Below are positions 1 to 6,742 of a DNA stretch of 64,000 nucleotides, one piece after another (the first letter of the stretch is position 1; each line of letters starts with the position of its first letter). This DNA comes from Pseudorhodoplanes sinuspersici (GTDB lineage: Bacteria; Pseudomonadota; Alphaproteobacteria; Rhizobiales; Xanthobacteraceae): contig NZ_CP021112.1 of the NCBI RefSeq assembly GCF_002119765.1, positions 862,501 to 926,500 on the forward strand, given 5' to 3'. The notes under the pieces are model-generated. The model ran no database searches and had not been told where the DNA came from. It was given only the letters and a program-made list of their open reading frames with translations. Made by a program: the position numbers and the translations under genes.

Positions 1-1
1 C

Positions 2-475
2 GCCGCGGTGTGCGAGCTCGGCGTCCGCGACTTCATCGCCAATCTGCGCGGCATCCTGGACCGCAGCGAGCCCGCGGCGGAGAAGCTGCGGTCGGCGGTC
101 GCCAATCATCTCGCGCCGCTGCGCACGCATCCGGCGGCCGATTACATCCGCGTCTTCCTGCGTCACCGGCACCAGCTTCCGGACGGGCCGCGGCAGGCGG
201 TCGCCAAGCTCGCCGCCGAATATCAGGGATTGATGGAGCAGATCTTCGTCGAAGGCGTCGCAAGCGGCGAGTTCCGCGCCGATCTCGATCCGAAGCTCGC
301 GACGCTCGCGCTTCTCGGTCTCTGCAATTCCGTGATCGGCGCGCGCTCACTGCCGCGCGGCGCCAGCATCGACGATTTCATCGACGAATATTCGAAGATC
401 GCCATTCATGGAGTGATTTCCGGTGACGCCGCGCGAAAGAGCCGGCGCAAAAAGAAGAGTGCGGAGGAAGACTGA
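2..475 (+). CDS. TetR/AcrR-family regulator, C-terminal part (5' end outside window)
   Basis: The reading frame is open from the window edge, so the N-terminal helix-turn-helix is missing from view and only the ligand-binding/dimerisation half is seen. The visible 157 or so residues are helical and end in a Lys/Arg-rich tail. The segment LRHRHQLP followed by EYQGLMEQIFVEGVASGEF and LLGLCNSVIGARSLP is typical of TetR proteins linked to fatty-acid, sterol or aromatic catabolism. The next gene starts 2 bp after the stop, so it probably regulates or is co-transcribed with the GcvT-like gene. A decayed paralogue of this same C-terminal half lies at 39811-40146. Family assignment is from recognition, not a search. 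Confidence 0.8.
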   Translation, partial: AAVCELGVRDFIANLRGILDRSEPAAEKLRSAVANHLAPLRTHPAADYIRVFLRHRHQLPDGPRQAVAKLAAEYQGLMEQIFVEGVASGEFRADLDPKLATLALLGLCNSVIGARSLPRGASIDDFIDEYSKIAIHGVISGDAARKSRRKKKSAEED

Positions 476-477
476 CG

Positions 478-1776
478 ATGGCTATCGATGTTGCAGCGAT
501 GCGGACGACTCCGCCCGGATATTTCACCTCGCGCTGGGGGTTGCCGGAATATTCCGACTGGCGCGACGAGAGTATGTCGTGGAAAGAGGCCTGCTATATC
601 GGCGATTGGTCTTTCTTGTGGGAGCGGCGATTCAAAGGGCCCGACGCGATCAAGCTGTTCTCCGATATCAGTGTGAACAGCTTCGCCAAATTCGATATCG
701 GCCAAAGCAAGCATGTCATCCACTGCGACGACAACGGCAAGGTCATCCACGAAGGCATCTTGAGCCGATTGTCGGAAGACGAGCTGATGCTGTTCGGGCG
801 CGGCTGTTTCTGGGCCGACTACAAGCTGCGGCACGGACAATACGATTGCACATCGAAGGCGGATGACTGGTTCAACCTTCAGGTCTCAGGCCCGACCGCG
901 ATCTATGTCGTCGAGAAGGCCGCCGCACAGAGCCTGCGCGACGTAAAGTTCATGCATTCGGGGAAAATCAGGATCGCCGGCTGTGAGTTGCTCGCGCTCC
1001 GTCAGGGCATGGCGGGCGAGATCGGCTTCGAGTTGCAGGGGCCGATGACGCATCACAAGGTCGTCTATGACGCGATCATGGAGGCCGGAAAGGACTTTGG
1101 CATCCGCAAGCTCGGCGGCCGCGCGGTCTTCATCAATCATCTCGAGGCGTGCTTTCCGACCATCATCACTGATTATTGTCCGGCGATTTTCGGCGACGAC
1201 ATGAAGGACTATCGCGACGAATTCCAGGCCGCGATGCCGGGCTTTGCGGCGACGTTCAATATCGCCGGCAGCTTCGAAGCGAACGATATCAGCGCCTGGT
1301 ACCGCAGCCCGGTCGAGCTCGGCTGGGGAAAAAATGTCAAATTCGATCACGACTTTATCGGGCGCAAGACGCTGGAGGCCGAGGTCGCGGCGCCAAAGCG
1401 CGTGATGCGCACCCTGGTCTGGAACGCGCAGGATATCGTCGACGTCTATGCCTCCCTGTTCCGGCAGGATCATCCATACGATTACATGGAAATGCCGCGC
1501 GATCAGCGTGGCTTCATGTATGCCGACAAGGTCGTAAAAGACGGCAAGCTTGTCGGCGCCGCGACCTCGCGCGGCTACAGCTACTATTTCAGGGAAATGC
1601 TTTCGCTATGCACGATCGATGTGGCGCAGAGCGAGCCGGGGACCGAAGTCACCGTGATCTGGGGCAATCCGGGAACGCCGCAGAAGGAGATTCGCGCCAC
1701 AGTTTTCCCGGCGCCCTACAAGACAGATAACCGGCGCGCCAACCTTGCCTCGCTGCCGAATAGTAAAAAGAGCTGA
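478..1776 (+). CDS. GcvT-family folate-dependent demethylase/aminomethyltransferase-like protein
   Basis: The 432-residue protein has the GcvT (glycine cleavage T-protein) fold plus a C-terminal beta-barrel segment (motif GWGKNVKFDHDFIGRKTLE near residue 280). This is the architecture of tetrahydrofolate-dependent O- and S-demethylases such as LigM, DesA and DmdA as well as of aminomethyltransferases. The N-terminal stretch WRDESMSWKEACYIGDWS resembles the aryl-methyl-ether demethylases. No gcvH or gcvP is nearby, which argues against a role in the glycine cleavage complex. It lies 2 bp after a TetR regulator and 117 bp before a solute-binding protein, suggesting that a methylated compound is imported and demethylated. 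The actual substrate cannot be read from the sequence. Confidence 0.75.
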   Translation: MAIDVAAMRTTPPGYFTSRWGLPEYSDWRDESMSWKEACYIGDWSFLWERRFKGPDAIKLFSDISVNSFAKFDIGQSKHVIHCDDNGKVIHEGILSRLSEDELMLFGRGCFWADYKLRHGQYDCTSKADDWFNLQVSGPTAIYVVEKAAAQSLRDVKFMHSGKIRIAGCELLALRQGMAGEIGFELQGPMTHHKVVYDAIMEAGKDFGIRKLGGRAVFINHLEACFPTIITDYCPAIFGDDMKDYRDEFQAAMPGFAATFNIAGSFEANDISAWYRSPVELGWGKNVKFDHDFIGRKTLEAEVAAPKRVMRTLVWNAQDIVDVYASLFRQDHPYDYMEMPRDQRGFMYADKVVKDGKLVGAATSRGYSYYFREMLSLCTIDVAQSEPGTEVTVIWGNPGTPQKEIRATVFPAPYKTDNRRANLASLPNSKKS

Positions 1777-1893
1777 TGCCGATCCAGAGCGGGCCGGCGT
1801 GTCCGGTGCCCCCGCGACCCGCTGCCGCTGGACTTTGGTTGGGGCCACGTCACCAAAACAAAAAGGCCGACAAAGCGGCCGGGAGGAATCGTC

Positions 1894-3066
1894 ATGAAAC
1901 GAGCGTTACTGATTGTGGGAGCCGCCTTTCTGCTCGCGGGGCCTGCCGCTGCCCAGGCCAAGCCGATCAAGATCGGGTTTGTTTCAACCTTCAGCGGCCC
2001 GGCCGCTGTGATGGGCAACGACATGCGCAATGCCTTCGAGCTTGCGCTCGATCACATGGGCCGCAAGATCGGCGGTCAGCCGGTCGAAGTGATTTATGAA
2101 GACGACACGCAGAAGCCGGATATCGGCAAGCAGAAGACCGAGAAGTTGATCGAAGCCGACAAGGTCGATTTCATCGTCGGCTATATCTGGTCGAACGTGC
2201 TGCTCGCCTCGCTCAAGCCGATCACGGATTCCAAGACGATGACGGTGGTCTCCAATGCAGGGCCCTCGCAACTCGCCGGCGAATTGTGCTCGCCCTATGT
2301 GTTCTCGACGTCATGGCAGAACGACCAGACGCCGCAGGCCGTCGGCGAATACATGAACCAGAAGGGCGTGCAGTCGGTTTATCTGATCGGCCCGAACTAC
2401 GCTGCCGGCAAGGACATGTTGGCGGGTGTGGCCTCGACCTTCAAGGGCAAGATCATCGGCCAGGATCTGACCAAGTGGCCGGACCAGCTCGACTTCTCCG
2501 CGGAACTGTCGAAGGCGCGTGCGGCCAGGCCCGACGCGATCTTCGTGTTCTATCCGGGACCTTCCGGCGTGCAGTTCCTCACGCAATATGCGCAGGCCGG
2601 CATGAAGGGTCAGATTCCGCTCTACACCGCGTTCACCATCGATGAGCTCTCGCTGCCGCTCCAGAAGGACCTGGCACTCGGCGTACCGGGCGCCCAGCAA
2701 TGGGTGAACGACCTGCCTTTCGATGAGAACAAGAAGTTCGTGTCGGGCTTCCGTCAAAAATACAAGACTTCGCCGACCTTCTATGCGGCGCAGACCTATG
2801 ACGCGGCAAACCTTATCGCCAGTGCGGTGAACGCAGTGAAAGGCGACCTTAGCAAGAAGGACGCCATGCGCGACGAGATGCGCAAGGCGAATTACGCCTC
2901 GGTGCGCGGGCCGTACAAGTACGGCAACAACCACATTCCGATCCAGAACTTCTATCTCCAGGACGTGGTGAAGAAGGAAGACGGCACCCTCGGCCTGAAG
3001 ACGGTGGCCACGATCGTCAAGGACAGCCGGGACCGCTTCCACAGCAAGTGCCCGATGCAGTGGTGA
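1894..3066 (+). CDS. ABC transporter substrate-binding protein, LivK/Peripla_BP_6 type
   Basis: A Sec signal peptide (MKRALLIVGAAFLLAGPAAAQA) is followed by KIGFVSTFSGPAAVMGNDMRNAFELA, the usual start of branched-chain-amino-acid-type periplasmic binding proteins, and the length of 390 residues is typical. A strong GGAGGA ribosome-binding site precedes the ATG by 6 bp. In Hyphomicrobiales these proteins often bind aromatic acids, amides or urea derivatives rather than amino acids. No permease or ATPase genes follow, so it is an orphan here. It may dock with the LivHMGF system at 11.2-16.0 kb or with a system outside the window. Confidence 0.9.
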   Translation: MKRALLIVGAAFLLAGPAAAQAKPIKIGFVSTFSGPAAVMGNDMRNAFELALDHMGRKIGGQPVEVIYEDDTQKPDIGKQKTEKLIEADKVDFIVGYIWSNVLLASLKPITDSKTMTVVSNAGPSQLAGELCSPYVFSTSWQNDQTPQAVGEYMNQKGVQSVYLIGPNYAAGKDMLAGVASTFKGKIIGQDLTKWPDQLDFSAELSKARAARPDAIFVFYPGPSGVQFLTQYAQAGMKGQIPLYTAFTIDELSLPLQKDLALGVPGAQQWVNDLPFDENKKFVSGFRQKYKTSPTFYAAQTYDAANLIASAVNAVKGDLSKKDAMRDEMRKANYASVRGPYKYGNNHIPIQNFYLQDVVKKEDGTLGLKTVATIVKDSRDRFHSKCPMQW

Positions 3067-3114
3067 TCGAACCGGACGCTTGGCCACCCCGCCTTCGCTT
3101 CACTTCGGCGGACG

Positions 3115-3137
3115 ACCTCCCCCTTTCAGGGGGAGGT
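3115..3137. repeat. Palindromic CCTCCCCC/GGGGGAGG hairpin
   Basis: Nine bases ACCTCCCCC, a five-base loop and the exact reverse complement lie between two convergent genes. It may serve as a weak bidirectional terminator but lacks a T tract. Similar G/C-block palindromes recur at 5607-5692, 5785-5807, 14350-14370 and 14440-14458, so it is best seen as one member of a dispersed intergenic family. Confidence 0.7.
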
Positions 3138-3153
3138 AAAGGCAGAGAGCCCT

Positions 3154-3441
3154 TTAGACCCCCCGGTTCCGCAGCACCCGCTGGCAGGCCTGGGTGAGCT
3201 TTGGCCGGTTGGCCTGGAGGCAGCCCAGGACCTGAAAGGCATCCGGCTCGAACTTCTTGCAGAAGCGGGACGAATCCGGGGCGCAGGCGGCCTCTTCCTC
3301 CGGCGTGCCCTTCATGTCGAACGGCATCGGCAACGGGCGCTGCTGACCCTGTTGCGCCTGGGCGAAGGAAGCCGGCGAGGCGGCCACCCCCAAAGTTGCA
3401 AAGATCACGGCAAAGACAACGGATCGGACCGTCTGCGGCAT
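3154..3441 (-). CDS. Small exported Cys-rich protein
   Basis: The 95-residue product has a signal peptide (TVRSVVFAVIFATLGVAASP, cleavage near AQA) and a mature part with four cysteines (EAACAPDSSRFC, LGCLQANR, QACQRVL). This spacing resembles the Cys-rich repeat (Golgi-apparatus-protein type) found in many small periplasmic proteins of Bradyrhizobium relatives. The start at 3441 has AAGGA seven bases upstream. Upstream in-frame codons extend into palindromic repeats and were rejected. The gene converges on the binding-protein gene. Function is unknown; structural disulfides in the periplasm are likely. Confidence 0.75.
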   Translation of the reverse strand: MPQTVRSVVFAVIFATLGVAASPASFAQAQQGQQRPLPMPFDMKGTPEEEAACAPDSSRFCKKFEPDAFQVLGCLQANRPKLTQACQRVLRNRGV

Positions 3442-3553
3442 GGGGATGTCCTTGAACATGCAGGAAAAATAAAGGAGAGACGCGTCATACCGCGAATCAT
3501 ATGACGCATTTTCAGGCACCCTAATTAACGAAGGTGGCGAAGGCGAGATCAGC

Positions 3554-3604
3554 AGAGCATGATGCCGAAAAGTGCGCAGCGGTTTTCGGACCACATCATG
3601 CTCT
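3554..3604. repeat. Dispersed palindromic repeat, family A, copy 1
   Basis: Outer arms AGAGCATGATG and CATCATGCTCT are exact reverse complements, and inside them CCGAAAA pairs with TTTTCGG. A near-identical copy lies at 4157-4203, after rpsU. Repeats of this sequence type are frequent between genes in Bradyrhizobium-like genomes (from memory). The element could form a long cruciform or an RNA hairpin. Confidence 0.85.
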
Positions 3605-3618
3605 AACGTATTAGAATC

Positions 3619-3667
3619 GATCACGTTTATGATTTTGGACCGTTTCGGATCCAAAATCATCGTGATC
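3619..3667. repeat. Long near-perfect hairpin with bulge
   Basis: GATCACG, three bulged T, then ATGATTTTGGA, a ten-base loop, TCCAAAATCAT and CGTGATC: an 18-bp stem. It lies 14 bp after repeat-family-A copy 1, so the two look like one composite intergenic element. The second family-A copy at 4157 is followed by a rudiment (AATTTTGGAAAT) of the same module. No T tract follows. This and the neighbouring elements account for most of the 410-bp gap between 3441 and 3852. Confidence 0.8.
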
Positions 3668-3851
3668 GGCCGCCACACCCGCCCCGCCAATCGTCGCAGG
3701 CCGGTTTTTGTACACTTCTGTGGACTCCTGGACTTATTTCTGTTACAGGCGCGCAACTCGAAAGGCCTGATTCAGGCCCTTTCCGGCCCCCGAACACAAT
3801 CAGGCCGACATCACCCCGACGGTGTGCAGGCTTCTGTCAGAAGGAATACCC

Positions 3852-4151
3852 GTGCAGGTACTCGTCCGCGACAACAACGTCGACCAGGCCCTCAAGGCGC
3901 TCAAGAAGAAGATGCAGCGCGAGGGCATTTTCCGCGAAATGAAGCTTCGCGGCCATTATGAAAAGCCGTCCGAGAAGAAGGCTCGTCAGAAGGCGGAAGC
4001 GGTGCGCCGTGCCCGCAAGCTTGCGCGCAAGAAGCTGCAGCGCGAGGGCCTGTTGCCGATGAAGCCGAAGGTGATGCCGGGCGCCGGCGGACCGGGCGGT
4101 CGTGGCGCGCGTCCGGGCGGCGGTTTCGGCGGCGGCGGCGGTCGCGCCTGA
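3852..4151 (+). CDS. rpsU: 30S ribosomal protein S21
   Basis: The product begins [20 protein letters not shown], the canonical S21 start, with Arg/Lys-rich helices binding 16S rRNA near the anti-Shine-Dalgarno region. The GTG at 3852 is chosen because AAGGA lies six bases upstream and it matches the family start. At 99 residues it is longer than the roughly 70-residue enterobacterial S21 because of a C-terminal tail rich in Gly and Arg ([19 protein letters not shown]). Such tails are known in alphaproteobacterial S21. It is monocistronic, with a good terminator at 4236-4267. Confidence 0.96.
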   Translation: MQVLVRDNNVDQALKALKKKMQREGIFREMKLRGHYEKPSEKKARQKAEAVRRARKLARKKLQREGLLPMKPKVMPGAGGPGGRGARPGGGFGGGGGRA

Positions 4152-4156
4152 TTTCG

Positions 4157-4203
4157 AGCATGATGCCGAAAAGTGTGAAGCGGTTTTCGGACAACATCAT
4201 GCT
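4157..4203. repeat. Dispersed palindromic repeat, family A, copy 2
   Basis: AGCATGATG...CATCATGCT with inner CCGAAAA/TTTTCGG, differing from copy 1 (3554-3604) at a few positions. It begins six bases after the rpsU stop codon and so lies in the rpsU transcript before its terminator. Confidence 0.85.
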
Positions 4204-4235
4204 TTAACGTATCTGTTTTCAATTTTGGAAATACG

Positions 4236-4267
4236 AACCGCCGGGTGAAAGCCCGGCGGTTTTGTTT
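4236..4267 (+). terminator. Rho-independent terminator of rpsU
   Basis: The stem AACCGCCGGG / CCCGGCGGTT with a six-base loop is followed by TTGTTTT. It lies 85 bp after the rpsU stop codon. Confidence 0.85.
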
Positions 4268-4564
4268 TGTGTGCTCTCTTCACCCTCCTCGCTCTTCCTT
4301 CGCCCTCCTCTGGAGGGGGAGGGGTCGTCCGCCGAAACAACGTGAAGGCGGACGGGGTCGGGTGAAAAGCTTTCAGCAACGTCTCTCACGACACGCGCGA
4401 TCTCGTCCCTCCGCTGCAGGGAAAGCGGGGGCACGCCCCATGTAACCTTCTCGCACCGTCAGCCGAATTGATAAGTCGAGCGAGGCTTAAGAACCGCGGC
4501 ATCATGTCCGGCGGCAGGGTATTTGCTGTTATCGCGCGAAAACGGCCACCATTAACAACGCTTT
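4268..4564. other. Gene-free stretch with G/C-block palindromes
   Basis: No credible gene was seen. The stretch holds a CCCTCCTC/GAGGGGGAGG palindrome near 4304-4321 and an inverted pair GTCCGCC (4327-4333) / GGCGGAC (4347-4353). It reads as further copies of the local palindromic repeats. Confidence 0.5.
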
Positions 4565-4589
4565 GGAACGAACTGTCAGCACGCAAGTT
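4565..4589 (+). promoter_or_regulatory. Possible EcfG-type (general stress response) promoter
   Basis: GGAAC at 4565-4569 and AGTT at 4586-4589 are separated by 16 bases. This resembles the alphaproteobacterial EcfG consensus (GGAAC, 16-17 bases, CGTT) with one mismatch in the -10 box. It lies about 65 bp before the start of the membrane protein gene. A match this short can arise by chance. Confidence 0.35.
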
Positions 4590-4654
4590 GAACCAAAGCC
4601 AATCCTTCGTCCTCGTCCTGGCGAATGAATCGACGAGCATGCATGGAGGTTCAC

Positions 4655-5182
4655 ATGGCCCTTTTAGTCCATTCACATGTCCCGGTTGATCGATCCGAGG
4701 TTCCCTGGGCGCTGCGTGCAGGCGCGATCAGTGGAATCGGCGCCGGAATTGTCTTTGCTGTCTTCGAGATGGTGGCGAGTGCCGCGATGATGGGGGCGGG
4801 CGCGTCCTTCATGCCGCTCCGCATGATCGGTGCCATTCTGCTCGGCCCCGGCGCACTGGACCCGAGCTACTCGATCTGGGCCGCAGGCGCGGCCGGTCTC
4901 ATCGTTCATCTGGCGCTGTCGGTTGTCTATGGCGCTGTCTTCGCCATGATCCTCGGCGGCTTGCGCTCGGCGACATGGGACGTTCTTCTTGGCGCGGCTT
5001 TTGGTTTCGCCCTCTGGCTCATCAACTTCTACCTGATCGCTCCCATGGCCTTCCCATGGTTCCTCGATGCCAACCCGGTGATCCAATTCGTCGCGCATAC
5101 GATCCTCTTCGGCGCAGTGCTGGGCTGGCTCATGTGGCGGTCACGCGAAAGCGCGACGCCCATCGGCGAAGCCGGCGTTTAA
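4655..5182 (+). CDS. Four-helix integral membrane protein of unknown function
   Basis: The ATG at 4655 is preferred because GGAGG lies five bases upstream; an in-frame ATG at 4625 has no such site. The 175-residue product has four clear hydrophobic segments (starting near AISGIGAGIVFAVFEMV, IWAAGAAGLIVHLALSVVYGA, DVLLGAAFGFALWLINF and FVAHTILFGAVLGWLM). No catalytic motif was recognised. A possible EcfG promoter upstream would fit one of the many stress-induced small membrane proteins of Hyphomicrobiales, but that is inference. Neighbours are repeat-rich gaps on both sides, so it is probably monocistronic. Confidence 0.75.
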   Translation: MALLVHSHVPVDRSEVPWALRAGAISGIGAGIVFAVFEMVASAAMMGAGASFMPLRMIGAILLGPGALDPSYSIWAAGAAGLIVHLALSVVYGAVFAMILGGLRSATWDVLLGAAFGFALWLINFYLIAPMAFPWFLDANPVIQFVAHTILFGAVLGWLMWRSRESATPIGEAGV

Positions 5183-5283
5183 GCGTAAGGAACAATCAGA
5201 GGGCGCGCGGTACTCACCGGCAATCCACGGGCGCCCTCGTATCGCGATCCCTCAGACAACGGGTTGAACCGCCTTCTCCGCTC

Positions 5284-5303
5284 GTCCCCGCGAAAGCGGG
5301 GAC
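5284..5303. repeat. Hairpin GTCCCCGC-GAAA-GCGGGGAC
   Basis: A perfect eight-base stem with a GAAA tetraloop, followed about 35 bases later by CTGGATTCCCG. These are the two hallmarks of a repeat that is very common between genes in Bradyrhizobium-like genomes. A degenerate relative with CTGGATTCGCG and a GTCC/GGAC hairpin lies at 57163-57215. Confidence 0.75.
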
Positions 5304-5493
5304 CCAGAGTCACAAGCACCGATTCCGTTGAAGCATTCCTGGATTCCCGAGCCCGCGGCGAAACATCCGGAGTAAAGCGCGGCCCGGTGGTCGCACAAAC
5401 GCTGCCGATGGTGCGCCGAGAGGCGGCTGCGGGCGAAATCTCGCAGCATCACAGGACTGACCTGCGTCTGTCGGCGCACCGTCGTCCCTCACT

Positions 5494-5521
5494 GCGCAAA
5501 TCGGATGTTTCCGATTTGCGC
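5494..5521. repeat. Hairpin C, inverted copy 1
   Basis: GCGCAAATCGGA, loop TGTT, TCCGATTTGCGC: a perfect 12-bp stem. Its reverse complement matches the hairpin at 5653-5680 apart from two stem pairs, both of which are compensated. Confidence 0.85.
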
Positions 5522-5606
5522 CACGAATAGAACTCAGCCGGGCGCGATGGCGTCGTGGCAACGCTGACGCGTGGCTGTTTGATATTTGAATCGGCATCTT
5601 CTCTTC

Positions 5607-5692
5607 ACCCTCCCGCTGAAGTCGCGTGTACGCGACTTCAGCTCCTTTGACGACGCAAGTCGGAAACATCCGACTTGCGTAAGGGGGAGGGT
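5607..5692. repeat. Nested palindromes: outer G/C-block stem holding two inner hairpins
   Basis: The outer arms ACCCTCCC (5607-5614) and GGGAGGGT (5685-5692) are complementary. Between them lie two complete hairpins: GCTGAAGTCGCGT / ACGCGACTTCAGC (5615-5642, two-base loop) and ACGCAAGTCGGA / TCCGACTTGCGT (5653-5680, loop AACA). The whole could fold as a three-way junction. It looks like a common G/C-block palindrome into which two other palindromes were inserted. Confidence 0.8.
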
Positions 5693-5761
5693 CGCTGTGA
5701 GCGAAGCGAGCAGCGGGGTGGGGTGACTTACTTTCAAAATCACCCCACCCCGGCTCGTATC

Positions 5762-6541
5762 TCACTTGCGTTCGATACGCGCCGACCCTCCCCCTCCAGG
5801 GGAGGGTGCCAGCGCCGGCGCCATTTCATCCGGCGGCTCCTGAAAGCTCTTCACCAATGACGCCTTGATGCTCGCGACATGCTCGCGCATCAGCGTCTCC
5901 GCCCGCCATGGCTCGCGCGCGGAGATCGCCTCATAGATGCGATGATGATCGTCATGCCGCCGCCGCACGTCGTGATAATGGAACGCGACGATGTTGCGGC
6001 TCGACGAGATCGGCACGTGATGGCAGATGCGGATCATCTCGCCGAGCATGCGGTTGCGCGCGCCGCTCAGAATGGTGTCGTGGAAATTGCCGTTGATGAC
6101 GCGGTAGATCGACATGTCGCCGGTCTTGAACGCGCCGCGCTTGAGCAGCTTGTCGCCATCGGCAAGGCTTTTCTCGATCACCTTCTTCTCGGCGGCGCTG
6201 AGGCCGCGCTCGGCGGTGAAGCGCGCGGCCACGCCTTCCAGCGTCGCGCGGATGTCGTAGGCATCGACGATCTCGTTGAGCTGAAACGCCCGCACGGTGA
6301 AGCCGCGGTTGGGCGCGTAATCGAGCAGCCCTTCGCCGGCCAGCGCCTGCAACGCGGCGCGCACCGGCGTGCGCGAGGCATTCATCGCCTGGCTGAGATG
6401 CACTTCGTTCAGCCGCTGTCCCGCTTCGTGGGCACCTGAGAGGATCGCTTCGCGCAATTGATCCATGATCGACAGCGAGCGCGTGCCGCTGCGCCCTGTC
6501 TGGCTTCCCGCCTCGTCCAAGCTTTCGCGCGTTTTCGTCAT
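5762..6541 (-). CDS. GntR-family transcriptional regulator (FCD/FadR subfamily)
   Basis: A winged helix-turn-helix occupies roughly residues 20-90 (LREAILSGAHEAGQRLNE, ASRTPVRAALQALAGEGLL). It is followed by an all-helical FCD ligand domain with metal-binding histidines (FHDTILSG, ICHHVP, DDHHRIYEAI). The ATG at 6541 with AGAGG just upstream is preferred to the GTG at 6559. It is transcribed divergently from the hydrolase gene, and two candidate operators lie in the shared intergenic region, so it probably represses the catabolic island and itself. The last 15 or so codons run through a G/C-block palindrome (5785-5807), giving an odd Gly/Pro-rich tail (LAPSPGGGGSARIERK). Confidence 0.9.
   Translation of the reverse strand: MTKTRESLDEAGSQTGRSGTRSLSIMDQLREAILSGAHEAGQRLNEVHLSQAMNASRTPVRAALQALAGEGLLDYAPNRGFTVRAFQLNEIVDAYDIRATLEGVAARFTAERGLSAAEKKVIEKSLADGDKLLKRGAFKTGDMSIYRVINGNFHDTILSGARNRMLGEMIRICHHVPISSSRNIVAFHYHDVRRRHDDHHRIYEAISAREPWRAETLMREHVASIKASLVKSFQEPPDEMAPALAPSPGGGGSARIERK
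5785..5807. repeat. G/C-block palindrome inside the gntR 3' end
   Basis: ACCCTCCCC, loop CTCCA, GGGGAGGGT. The element lies wholly within the reading frame of the GntR regulator and supplies its C-terminal residues, so the original stop codon was probably lost when the repeat arrived. Confidence 0.75.
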
Positions 6542-6586
6542 CGGCCTCTGGTGGGGCACCCGGGCCCCTTGCTTCGACAGACCCTA

Positions 6587-6600
6587 AAGTGCGTACACTT
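6587..6600. promoter_or_regulatory. Candidate GntR/FCD operator 1
   Basis: AAGTGCGTACACTT has fully complementary five-base arms around CGTA. It matches the second site at 6662-6675 as AAGTGYRTACAYTT. A central GTAC or GTATAC core fits FCD-type GntR operators. Confidence 0.6.
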
Positions 6601-6661
6601 CTGTCGTCAATCCGGACAAATGGCCAATGTAATTGCAGGTCGTGCTCAATTGACTGTCATC

Positions 6662-6675
6662 AAGTGTATACATTT
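6662..6675. promoter_or_regulatory. Candidate GntR/FCD operator 2
   Basis: AAGTGTATACATTT is a palindrome with one mismatched pair, built on GTATAC. It lies 81 bp before the hydrolase start and 75 bp (start to start) from site 1, a spacing that would allow looping or two-promoter control. Confidence 0.6.
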
Positions 6676-6742
6676 GGCTTGACTCTGTCGCCCGCCCGTC
6701 GAACGATAGGCCAGCTTCAGTGTGTGCGAGTGCGGACCCGCG

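Larger units (their letters stand above)
5183..5761. other. 579-bp gene-free region packed with palindromic repeats
   Basis: No gene is supported. The apparent reading frame containing SSPRKRGPR (from 5264) is the translation of a widespread non-coding repeat, not a protein. The region holds at least five perfect palindromes, listed separately, including two inverted copies of one hairpin and a palindrome with two others nested inside it. Confidence 0.75.

Noticed and set aside
478-1776. gcvT of the glycine cleavage system
   Set aside because: No gcvH/gcvP neighbours, a length and N-terminus closer to demethylase-type relatives, and a TetR partner.
3442-3756. Longer N-terminus of the Cys-rich exported protein
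   Set aside because: The added codons cross two palindromic repeats, and the signal peptide begins at 3441 with a good ribosome-binding site.
5264-5530. Open frame with SSPRKRGPR
   Set aside because: This peptide is the translation of a very common intergenic repeat with a GTCCCCGC hairpin; no protein family is expected.
5494-5692. CRISPR array
   Set aside because: The repeated hairpins are inverted relative to each other, only two in number and not separated by equal-length spacers; no cas genes are nearby.
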